A stretch of 31,686 nt of DNA from a virus. Under the pieces are notes generated by a model. It saw nothing but the letters and a program-made list of their open reading frames with translations. It was not told where the DNA came from and made no database searches. Positions within the stretch are counted from its first letter, which is position 1; every line of letters begins with the position of its first letter. Shown piece after piece: positions 25,001-31,686 of this stretch. The position numbers and the translations under genes are program-made. The DNA is taken from the IMG/VR virus record IMGVR_UViG_3300009431_000082, positions 1 through 31,686 of that record; one strand, written 5' to 3'.

Positions 25001-28000
25001 GGTTCGAGAGCTTGAAGTAAACTATTATTTTTGTATTTCTTTTTCATCTGTTCCAGCCTGGAAGCCATATTATTCTTCCCGTGAAACATTTCCTCATGCT
25101 CTTTCTGTAAATCAAACTCTACTCCATTTACCTCAAACTTACTAGTCTGTAACAAGAAGGTAAATAGGTCTTGTTTCCAAATATCAAGATGTTTAACAAT
25201 GTCTTTCTTACTGAATCCAATGCCTGTAAGTCTGTCTATCTCCCTGTTAAGTAAAGTAACAATAGCATCACTACCTAGTATTCTGGACAACGGTTTAAAA
25301 ATTTTCTGAAAATCAAATACTGCTTGGTAGTAGGGGTACAAGTAAGACCCTGTATCCTTAGGTTCATACCGTCCAGTGTCTGGGTTAGAGACAATACCTA
25401 GCATCTGGTCGAAGTTTTCAATAAACCCTTCAAGCATTGTACGATCAACCATTGCCAGCTTAAATAACATGTCACTGACATTCTTCCCAGCACCATCAGT
25501 ATCAAAACTAAGTGCATGTACTGCACGACCTACAAACCGTGCTAATTCTTGGTAGTTAACAAAATCATTTAGAATTTGGAACTGCTGGGCAAAATATTTA
25601 TCTCCCTGTCTAGATCTTGGCTTAGTACCTATCTCTAACAATTTAGCCAGAGATTCTTTAGTAAATTTAACATCCTTAGTACTAGTAATACCCTTCTTAT
25701 TAACAAATGCCTGCTTAACGATTGAAACAAAAGCTTTTTTATCCCTTACTGCTTTATTATTCTCCTCCTTAACCATCGACTCATTCTCAGCCTGCATCTC
25801 CAGGTATTTCTGGATAATAGGCTGACTCATGAATAGCCCTACAGTAATGGCATCCACACCTGCCATGTGTAAAAACAAAGCTGTATTAAGGTTAGCAATA
25901 GTAATACCCATATTAAACATATGAGGCTCTTTAGGGGCATCTACACCGGCATTAACCCATTCGGAAATTAGGCGTGAAATTTTAACCAAACCATCGGTAG
26001 TCATTTCGTCCGATATTGAGATTCTTCCGTCTTCTGTCACATTATGTGGAAGATTTAGAAAAGCATCATGAGCTTCTAACATTTTTGCACCGTGCTGTTG
26101 TGCAGCAATAAAGAAAGTAGAATGCAGTGCTGTAATACCAACGGATTGATTACCACCTTGGAATCTCTCTGAGATCTCAGTGTTAAACCTCTGATCCAGT
26201 AGCATATGAAGTGGTTGAGTTTCAAGAAATTCCTCATACCATCTGGTTGACACTTCTGTGTCAGTTCCTTCTAGCTTAGTACCATCTTTAAGTTTGGTGG
26301 GTTTACCGTTTTTAATCCAGGTTACAAGAGCTGCAGCTTCCTTAAGATGATAGGTAGAAATTGGAGTAACTAAATTTTCAAAATTATCTTTATCTAATAG
26401 AATCTTCTTGTGGATTTGGTGCATCCTATTATCTAATGCTTTGAGAGTAAATTCTTCTTTAGACATTAAATTTAACTGTTCTTCAGCTGTCTCTCTACGA
26501 AATTCAATATCATCTAAAATTAATTGTAAATCCCTTTTGTAAGTTTCATTACCAGTAGTAGAAAACCATACTTGTTCTGCTTTAATTAAAGCAACTAAAC
26601 TATCTAGCATTTCAGAATAAGTCTGACCATACTTATGAGCATCACTAATTACATTCTGATACTTACTACGCATCTTAGATCCAACAGGTAACCTAAGAAT
26701 TGTCTCGATTAGACTACCAATATCACGAGAAATTTCTTTACTGTACTCTTCAAACTGTTCATCAACTTTATCAATATCAATGTAAGTTACTCCAGAAAGA
26801 GTTTTAAAGTAACTAGGAAAATACAAGTTTAATTTATCAATGTCAAAGTCAGATCCTGCTTTAGATATAATTTCTGAAGGAACTATTACCATCTCACCCA
26901 TACTCTCTGGTAAGAAACCATCCTTAGTCCCTGGAAATTCTTTTACAACGATTGCTTCAATAGAGTTAGGCCCTTGTGTTGGAATCCTAAATCCTATTAA
27001 CTCTAATAACCTACTATCTTCAATCTTTCCTAATGGAATACCTTTTAAATAAGAAGGTAAATACACTTCCATTGCACTAGTCTGTTCACCTTCTTTAGGC
27101 TCATAAAACTTAAGTCCAGCTGAAGTGTAAACATACTTACCATTAACCTTAGTTCTTTCCACACCAGCTTCTTCTAACATTGCGCTAGAGACCTGTACCG
27201 CAGAATTGCCAAATGATTTTTGTGCAACAACCAGGTTTTTAGCCATGGAGAAAATAGTATTCTCAACTTTCTCCCTATTAACTAATACATCAATACCATT
27301 ATTTTCGTCGAGTAAATCAAGTCCCTCAATAATATTATCAGCCATTCCCCTACTAATAGCCTCTTTCCTAAGGGTCTCTTTAAATACAGCCAAATCCTTT
27401 ATTAAGTATCCGTCTTCCACTTCTACCAGTCCTAATTTTTGAATTAATACTTGTTTACCCAACTTAATTCGTTGGTTATTAACATCTATTAATTCCTTAC
27501 TTAATTTACCTAATTTGTCTGTTTTAGCTTTACCTCTGGCAAACAACCCACTGAAAACCTGTTTCATCATCTGAGTCCCAGTAACAACTCTAGACTTAGT
27601 TTCAAATCCAATGTCTAACTGCACTCCCCAGAACCTGGAATAGGTATCCTGGGTTAACATCTTCTCAGGCAACTCATAAGCCGATTGAATGCTTCCATCA
27701 CTATTAACTTTGTGACCAAATTTATTACCTGATGCAAATGAGACAATACCAATACCCTGGCTCTTCATCTTATCACTAAGAGGCTGTAGATTAGTTCCAC
27801 TAGTTAAACTTGGAGTTAAAGGATAAACAGAGAATTTAAATAACGTCTGTGTGTAACCGTCTTCAGCTAACGGTCCGTAATACATTAACTTAGCTGGTGT
27901 AAACTTAAGTGTTGGTCGTTTGATCTCCCATGAGGTATCAGTATCAGGATCAGTGTAGACAGGTATCTTGATACCTTTGGCTTTCTGAATTTCCCACTGG

Positions 28001-31000
28001 TACAATTCTTCCATTGAGTTTCTACCAAATGACCACAAACCACTCTTAAACATCATCCACCTGTACTCATCCAATGAAATAAATCCCTGTCCATCAGACT
28101 CTTCATAACTTTCATAAGCAGCTGCATCCTGCTTTTTAAGTATCTTCTTTAGTGTTTTAAGAAGGGACGAATCTACCTTAATATCCTCAATAGTAGCTGT
28201 TTTAATAGTACTCTTACCTTGGTAGTTAGTATCAGCATGTTTTCTCTTGTCCTCACGCTGCATATTTTTGTCCATCCAGTCATGTATGTGTAAGTCATCA
28301 TTCACCATCTTCTTAGTAGAGACAGCAGAAGCATGACGCTTGTACTCATCCTCTAGAGACTTAAATTGGATTGGATCACCAAAGAAAACCTTAGTCTGTT
28401 CTATCTTCCACGCCCAATCATTAATTACAAATGACATTAAATGTGACCTTAAATCAGCAAGACTATCTATTCCCTCAATAGTAAGTCCATTATTAACTAC
28501 TATCCCAGAAGGAGAAACTTTAATAAGTCCAGTCTTAATAAGATCTTCCTGTAAGGTATCTACTTGGTGTGAGAAAGAGCTTTCAAAAACACCAATAAAC
28601 TTACTAGCATTGTCTGGCCTGGTTAAGAAGTCCTCTACTAATTTGTTGGCATCATCTACTGACTCAGTCTTTTTTAACTCGCTTATTAAATTCCCTAAAT
28701 TATTCTTAAGAATAGTATCGGAACTATTGGTAATAAGAGAGACCATTACTCCATCAAACTTCTTATCATCACGGTAGATAATACTAGTTGGATCAAATTT
28801 AACCTGTATTCCCCTATTTAATTCATCCCTTAAGTAGTCTACGAAAGTATTAACATAAGTTCCATCACCTATTACACTCTGTTTAATTAAACGACCACCT
28901 GGAAGGCTAATAAATCTTTCTAACTTATTATCGGCAGTACGTAATAATAAATAACGTGGAGAACTATCAAAGAAGCTATTAAGACGGGCTCTGAGTTTAT
29001 CAGGGGGTGATAGTTGCCCAAACTCTTTTGCATCTGTATAAGACTGTTGTTTGCTACCCTCATAAAACCCAAACTCAACCTTACCTTTACGTCTTTTACC
29101 GTTTTCATTAAATAAGATTCCTCCTTTCTTTAACAATAAAGAATTAGTTAAATACTGTGCATCCTCACTATTGAGAAACGGAAACTTCTCCAACATATTA
29201 TCATAAGAAGTTATCTGGTTAAGTCCATTAATAATTTGTGTAAAATAACTGTTAAGACCAGCGTTGTAAACCAAATCTCCTTCCAGGTTGTAGTGAGAGT
29301 TCTCAAAAATATCTGGGTGTAACTTACTTTCAATCTCCGTTAAAGCGCGGAGATTATTACTCATATTAGTATCAATCGTATTGTCAAAAATGTTGGGAGC
29401 TCTACCAGTAGTATTTCTAGAGAACAGTCCTTTAGTATGGATTGCTAATTCCATCAATCTGGCAATATCTAAGTCTTTACTGGTAAATTCAATACCTAGA
29501 ATTTCAAAAAACTGAAATACATTATCCTCAGTTATTTTAGGAAACTTTGCAAAAGCTCTTGTTTTGTATTCCAGTGTTTTCTCATCGTAATATTCTGGGT
29601 AGGCTATTACAGCATTACGAACATTACTGGCCCATCTGGTGAGTGTAACATCACGTGACCTATTACGTGTTGAATCGAAGATTACATTATTACCATTCTC
29701 CCCAACAATATCCATAATGTACTCATAGTAATTCTTAGAAAATGTTTGGTAAAACTCAGTTTGAAGATTGGCTACAGTTGAACTGATGTTTTCTGCTTGA
29801 TCCAGTTCCAGGACATTTAATAAGGTAGAAAGATTAACCATCTCACCAGATATAACAGTATCCTGGATGACCTTCTCCATGTCTTCCAGACTGTCTAGGC
29901 CAGCTAGTCTATTAACCAGGTAGTTAAATGTTTTACCAAAGTCGGCAGTCTGACGTAAGCCTAGTTCATTAGTTTTAAAAACAATAGTCCCATCATCACC
30001 AAGTACTTTATCAGGTAGCCCCCCTATTAATAATTTAATATTATTAGTAGCAGTATCTTTAACGGAACGTTTAATTGAAGAATCTGACCATAACTCACTT
30101 GTACTACGCTGACTAGTTGACTCATCAACATCTTCTATTATTTCAAGTCCATACTCTGAATCTAAGAACTCAGCATGCTGTCTCATAACTTCATCGAAGT
30201 TGTCTAGGACAGCCTGTATTTCGTCCCTATGAGTTAAGTCTTCCTCTGTACCGCTTCTTTCAAACTTATCTCTCTTGACAGCAAGTCTGTCTTCAACAAA
30301 CTGTCTCATTTCCCGTAATACTTCAGGGTTCTTATCCTTAGAGAAAAGAGAAGCTAGTCTTTCTGGGTTTTTCTTACTAAATAAAAATCCAAACTCTAGG
30401 AAAGCTATTGATTTATTAAGTTGGAAGGTTTTTTGGTGACCAAATCCAATACTCTCTATTGCTTTATAAGTGGGTCCTTTAATACCTCTAACGGGTTTTC
30501 TACTTGCGTAATAGCCTGAATCAATTCTTTTAAAAATATCCTCAATACTAGGTTTTTCAAATCCTAAAAACTTAGCAATAAATGCCTTTAATCTTCTAAA
30601 GAAACCACGTTGTTTCTTACTTTTAAAAGCACTAATCTTCCTTCCAAGTTTCCACCGCATAAAATCATCAGCCAATCTCTGCTCAACCTGTTTATCGGTT
30701 AGCTCTTGAGCATCATTGGTGTCCCTGTATTCCTGATACAATTCCTGAACTTCCTGTTCAGTTAGAAACAGATGTGTAACCACATGCCATGCTTCATGAT
30801 AAGTTGTACCTATTTCGGCAGACTCTGAAATGTAGACTGCAGCCTCATAAAATTTACCCCAAGCCTTATTATCAACAAGACCTTGTACTACTTTAAAACT
30901 AACGCCCGGAAACCTCTGTTCAAACCAGTTCTGCATCTTAACCAGGTTCTCCGGTGTTCTGGTAGGTCCGGTAGCAGGACGGTATTCCACCTCATCCTCA

Positions 31001-31686
31001 TCTTCTCTGGATGTATCTCTAGTCTCAGTCTCAGAGTCTATCTCCTGCTTAAACTCAAGGTTAACATTTAGCTTAGTTTCATTGTCTCTCTCAGTGTGTG
31101 TCTGGTATTTTTCATTAGTACTAAGCTCAAGTATTGGTGCTTCTTCATTAAGCAACCACTCCTGGTAACCACCCTCATTCTCAAATGAATTATCAACCTC
31201 AACGTATCCTTCTTCTAAGTTGACATCAGTAATAAGATTAATACCACTACCTTTATTTAATCTATCAGCATTAACATGGTAAAATGTTTTATCAAGTCTT
31301 TCATTCAACCACTCGGAAAACTCTTCCGTAACAACCTTAGTGCCACCCTCGTTCCTAAAGGCCCTCATTGGACTACGCTCCTCGGTAGGTTTACCTTCAT
31401 TAATAACAACATAGTCTCTTCTTAGGTTGATATCTAATCCCGTAAGATCATGTATCACATCCTTTATTAGAACATGCTGTTTCTTGCCCTTCAGTGGCTT
31501 AAGTAAAGTACCGTTCTTGTAAGTAAGTTTTGTACCACCAGGTATTGCCTGGGTACGCCCACGCTCATTAGTGAAATGCTTACTAGCCCAAAGATCAAAT
31601 AAACTATTTATTATTTGTTTTGATCCATCTGTCAGTCTCTTAGTAATTCCAAGATAAACATTATCAGTAGATGTATCATGAATGTA
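19066..31686 (-). CDS. Giant polyprotein with virion RNA polymerase-like core, zincin-like and PD-(D/E)XK modules (5' partial)
   Basis: The frame is open from the right window edge to the stop at 19066, at least 4,206 residues; the GTG at 31458 is internal. In protein order: a zincin motif HEAWH (30784-30798); a large region reaching RIPTQ (26974-26988) and DFDID (26836-26850), matching the RPPT and DFDGD strands of the RNA polymerase catalytic double-psi barrel; a second HExxH, HEYQH (24058-24072); a degenerate one, EEASH (23503-23517); a RecB/Cas4-like nuclease with HKYME (22864-22878), AGTIDLL (22558-22578) and FDWKS (22513-22527); long charged coiled-coil-like helices; and a hydrophobic segment (about 19408-19458) near the C-terminus. 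CrAss-like phages inject such polymerases with the genome. Virion packaging and any processing are inferred. Confidence 0.82.
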   Translation of the reverse strand, partial: YIHDTSTDNVYLGITKRLTDGSKQIINSLFDLWASKHFTNERGRTQAIPGGTKLTYKNGTLLKPLKGKKQHVLIKDVIHDLTGLDINLRRDYVVINEGKPTEERSPMRAFRNEGGTKVVTEEFSEWLNERLDKTFYHVNADRLNKGSGINLITDVNLEEGYVEVDNSFENEGGYQEWLLNEEAPILELSTNEKYQTHTERDNETKLNVNLEFKQEIDSETETRDTSREDEDEVEYRPATGPTRTPENLVKMQNWFEQRFPGVSFKVVQGLVDNKAWGKFYEAAVYISESAEIGTTYHEAWHVVTHLFLTEQEVQELYQEYRDTNDAQELTDKQVEQRLADDFMRWKLGRKISAFKSKKQRGFFRRLKAFIAKFLGFEKPSIEDIFKRIDSGYYASRKPVRGIKGPTYKAIESIGFGHQKTFQLNKSIAFLEFGFLFSKKNPERLASLFSKDKNPEVLREMRQFVEDRLAVKRDKFERSGTEEDLTHRDEIQAVLDNFDEVMRQHAEFLDSEYGLEIIEDVDESTSQRSTSELWSDSSIKRSVKDTATNNIKLLIGGLPDKVLGDDGTIVFKTNELGLRQTADFGKTFNYLVNRLAGLDSLEDMEKVIQDTVISGEMVNLSTLLNVLELDQAENISSTVANLQTEFYQTFSKNYYEYIMDIVGENGNNVIFDSTRNRSRDVTLTRWASNVRNAVIAYPEYYDEKTLEYKTRAFAKFPKITEDNVFQFFEILGIEFTSKDLDIARLMELAIHTKGLFSRNTTGRAPNIFDNTIDTNMSNNLRALTEIESKLHPDIFENSHYNLEGDLVYNAGLNSYFTQIINGLNQITSYDNMLEKFPFLNSEDAQYLTNSLLLKKGGILFNENGKRRKGKVEFGFYEGSKQQSYTDAKEFGQLSPPDKLRARLNSFFDSSPRYLLLRTADNKLERFISLPGGRLIKQSVIGDGTYVNTFVDYLRDELNRGIQVKFDPTSIIYRDDKKFDGVMVSLITNSSDTILKNNLGNLISELKKTESVDDANKLVEDFLTRPDNASKFIGVFESSFSHQVDTLQEDLIKTGLIKVSPSGIVVNNGLTIEGIDSLADLRSHLMSFVINDWAWKIEQTKVFFGDPIQFKSLEDEYKRHASAVSTKKMVNDDLHIHDWMDKNMQREDKRKHADTNYQGKSTIKTATIEDIKVDSSLLKTLKKILKKQDAAAYESYEESDGQGFISLDEYRWMMFKSGLWSFGRNSMEELYQWEIQKAKGIKIPVYTDPDTDTSWEIKRPTLKFTPAKLMYYGPLAEDGYTQTLFKFSVYPLTPSLTSGTNLQPLSDKMKSQGIGIVSFASGNKFGHKVNSDGSIQSAYELPEKMLTQDTYSRFWGVQLDIGFETKSRVVTGTQMMKQVFSGLFARGKAKTDKLGKLSKELIDVNNQRIKLGKQVLIQKLGLVEVEDGYLIKDLAVFKETLRKEAISRGMADNIIEGLDLLDENNGIDVLVNREKVENTIFSMAKNLVVAQKSFGNSAVQVSSAMLEEAGVERTKVNGKYVYTSAGLKFYEPKEGEQTSAMEVYLPSYLKGIPLGKIEDSRLLELIGFRIPTQGPNSIEAIVVKEFPGTKDGFLPESMGEMVIVPSEIISKAGSDFDIDKLNLYFPSYFKTLSGVTYIDIDKVDEQFEEYSKEISRDIGSLIETILRLPVGSKMRSKYQNVISDAHKYGQTYSEMLDSLVALIKAEQVWFSTTGNETYKRDLQLILDDIEFRRETAEEQLNLMSKEEFTLKALDNRMHQIHKKILLDKDNFENLVTPISTYHLKEAAALVTWIKNGKPTKLKDGTKLEGTDTEVSTRWYEEFLETQPLHMLLDQRFNTEISERFQGGNQSVGITALHSTFFIAAQQHGAKMLEAHDAFLNLPHNVTEDGRISISDEMTTDGLVKISRLISEWVNAGVDAPKEPHMFNMGITIANLNTALFLHMAGVDAITVGLFMSQPIIQKYLEMQAENESMVKEENNKAVRDKKAFVSIVKQAFVNKKGITSTKDVKFTKESLAKLLEIGTKPRSRQGDKYFAQQFQILNDFVNYQELARFVGRAVHALSFDTDGAGKNVSDMLFKLAMVDRTMLEGFIENFDQMLGIVSNPDTGRYEPKDTGSYLYPYYQAVFDFQKIFKPLSRILGSDAIVTLLNREIDRLTGIGFSKKDIVKHLDIWKQDLFTFLLQTSKFEVNGVEFDLQKEHEEMFHGKNNMASRLEQMKKKYKNNSLLQALEPVRPNYQKFPGTNVKAGNYITYSSTKLNKIEINQLVADWEQLLAEPFGIDLFKFTIMQTGMLNSPMSFWHLMPAEVYNTIFSKLFNQFDAKSLEEKSSIYESYGNQVPLQNTKIKTMVHPVKKRSKKINKLFKFFSTKRLIDPKIKGKKIIEQLSFGRNLFAAIPDVFVGTRENKVDENSLGVTDFGNNISENKYTSDRLILTNDVYEEGPEDDTYVDQMLESSKPSMVTQGGVIKEYRGIKVIKASGMINTNDQKVAARLSEGTIKLDEKLLREKFNQKAWTTPQVEGVTPIPDDTFKTYESWRQFVLEHEYQHTLLKKEEAETLAEYENRINISVLDALDIQTAREPESFLQAESPVNQLKKELGIRNPGYKYSDLQKNMLLKRIGTYNKEHGTSHRAIPAKVGQADLYTIEFIPDTQLPLFQKKTEEKRSPLRTLDAKITAFLNRIGIDVNSVDEIKVVNKNGEEMSAIAKADMLHKVVSIVEGKAKIDTLPEEASHFLLELLGDHPLVQKMINDITQYEVYNETVAEYGELAEYKDNEDKLRREAVGKLIAKHIVAQETGTETPQKIEKIQSWWDRLWNFIKSKFRRVSTKELEEVINPFKEAARMVLEEDISQLRPIESLNRPLVFYEVAPEVKAERDRIIEELSKDNIVLDDKTARYINKSTNKKIRQRASDVVKSFYRRLFRNSDRTDEESEQAARVGIIIHKYMELTFNLVWDNSEIKFANIRSQVWNEIKDLTSFKDITKEEFDRILLPKHFNAGVIPTIKGVVAQIKEVEDNIKKTTGEPSRPTIFKELIIHDPSEDMAGTIDLLIVHSNGAVSIFDWKSLSGHVVGKRTISDIKWYKRQAYDLQLTTYKNMLENGYGITRFGLSRIVPLTANINKTTGNIAFMESGYGDKENPHLATIPSAVELTEFKAINDTLERLTKQRANMLDRLLFKDKRNKRLEARIKAIDEVIKRLQTKQDVNYVLKELKKINQFLKEREAFPDEFDADGKPNPNYLDGEDLRELRDYVNIFEDFALDAVDHVEELGRQTGKKDKKLIRKLKNASFLIKSLNRRINHKSEDNLRTLKIGGKVVGTLKQDFKEPTERAGIMDRLFGRLSRSKHPILRALSQIVHTNYKYINDKLLKLGEEAEKQKVALTKWARSNGLSLMQAYKKIYNPETGHLIRRVSKQYYDDLEEARKEGNTSWFIKHTNIQAGKVVDERPSYKYSEEVQKKFEERRESMRQSLEKAYGSIIGGQDSVNSIMATWEKQNNVGKYRDAVTDPNNEFIDINKEDNTYVTNEWKYMEANKPLKDFYDFYTDLMRELNLIVDVPISENFVANIYQSTMESVSQNGIFAVGRLASNFLQSIQVQQHDPIRGTISMVNSEGKPIKGVPIPYYHELREAASRKERKAITNKLIEEKYIEGSEDFTSEFEYRLEQFEYGKAKKLKNVDLIQSAFTFAQSVYTHQAFKDTETNVKSLKHMMSDPNQQTIIQNSDGSPVIDNLTNKIANVMGIPQGEVELLDKFTDLYWYGIKGGATDRTFTVGRRQYSSKKILHKVNNFISLKAMGFSPLLAAGNYLGSKSQLLMAATEGRYFTLKQLRRTQYRFVNKDPKWIALMGYFEPNKSELVLKRNKSLSANQLTKWATMDQAFSMMRWGDMQVSYDVLLSMLQNYGIDPSDGQLKKISKIKNGKSLLDSAELTEDGIKIEGLTDEIYTEVRKRVRSALVTINGMMSTEDKNAVGTNMYLSSAMMFKNWLPGLISARFKNFSTNEFGDYDVGRMKVAFGEFTGKGLMPRLKAFGNLAKEVINMGYFDTHVSQERSEHFYNEYIRKNRLTKEQLSLEDFIELRVAKLKGMAAELRVYLSFALLVFGMRAALPDDEEDPMYKIAVIGYRMLNRGYLEVSFFLSPASVQQVGQNILPHIRMITDLYNLLNNTIEEAGYLITGEEPTKAEDRTRQLYYTSKIFPGVNKVVDMLDVWDTYNPSGRFKR

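Noticed and set aside
28340-28777. Plus-strand frame of 145 residues inside the giant gene
   Set aside because: Antisense shadow, Ser/Leu-rich, with no promoter and no motif. Other plus-strand frames at 24392, 27206, 22718 and 30883 are dismissed for the same reason.
1-31686. CRISPR arrays, insertion sequences and integrase or attachment sites
   Set aside because: I saw no regularly spaced direct repeats, no transposase or integrase motifs and no flanking inverted repeats. The only mobile element supported is the intron.
19066-31686. Intein within the giant protein
   Set aside because: I looked for a Cys/Ser start block and a terminal HN-C/S/T block around a LAGLIDADG domain and saw none. 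The added length is explained by recognisable modules and helical linkers.

Overview
The window looks like part of a large, AT-rich, double-stranded DNA tailed phage of Bacteroidota. It best fits a crAss-like phage (Crassvirales), for three reasons. (1) Three intergenic or intronic sites match the Bacteroidota sigma-ABfr promoter exactly (TTTG, 20 nt, TATCTTTG), and Shine-Dalgarno sites are mostly weak or absent. (2) A giant minus-strand gene (over 4,200 codons, running off the right edge) carries an RNA-polymerase-like DFDID active-site motif together with zincin-like and PD-(D/E)XK modules, as expected for the virion RNA polymerase polyproteins of this group. (3) The plus strand carries a compact replication and recombination set. 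Assignment to a named genus is not possible from the sequence alone.

Layout. 1-1937: small genes of unknown function, including Cys-rich proteins, one protein with a signal peptide and one with a membrane anchor. 1961-8799: after a promoter, a tightly packed operon with a probable helicase-associated protein, a DnaB-like SF4 helicase, a Sak4-like RecA-fold ATPase, an HTH protein, a putative ssDNA-binding protein, a TOPRIM primase, a PD-(D/E)XK endonuclease and several small unknowns. These include two pairs of tandem paralogues. 8774-12428: an rIIA-like GHKL ATPase split by a group I intron (9249-10212) that encodes a LAGLIDADG endonuclease. 12432-17159: a second promoter, an rIIB-like gene, a RecB-type nuclease, zinc-ribbon proteins, uracil-DNA glycosylase and a strong terminator. 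17172-19049: a stand-alone DnaA domain-IV-like protein, a structured non-coding stretch, a calcineurin-like phosphoesterase, a HAD phosphatase and a second terminator. 19066-31686: the giant convergent gene.

How it works together (inference): the plus-strand genes provide DNA unwinding, priming, strand annealing and repair, with rIIA/rIIB-like functions possibly acting in host or prophage interactions. The minus-strand polyprotein would be packaged in the virion and injected to start transcription.

The most notable finding is the intron. P1, P10, P7, P8 and P9 can all be paired by eye, and they place both splice sites to the base. Splicing restores the ATP-lid motif GFGLGQKSAL. The endonuclease has its own promoter inside the intron, followed at once by a perfect 7-bp inverted repeat that buries its start codon. 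This arrangement would let only the internally started transcript be translated well.
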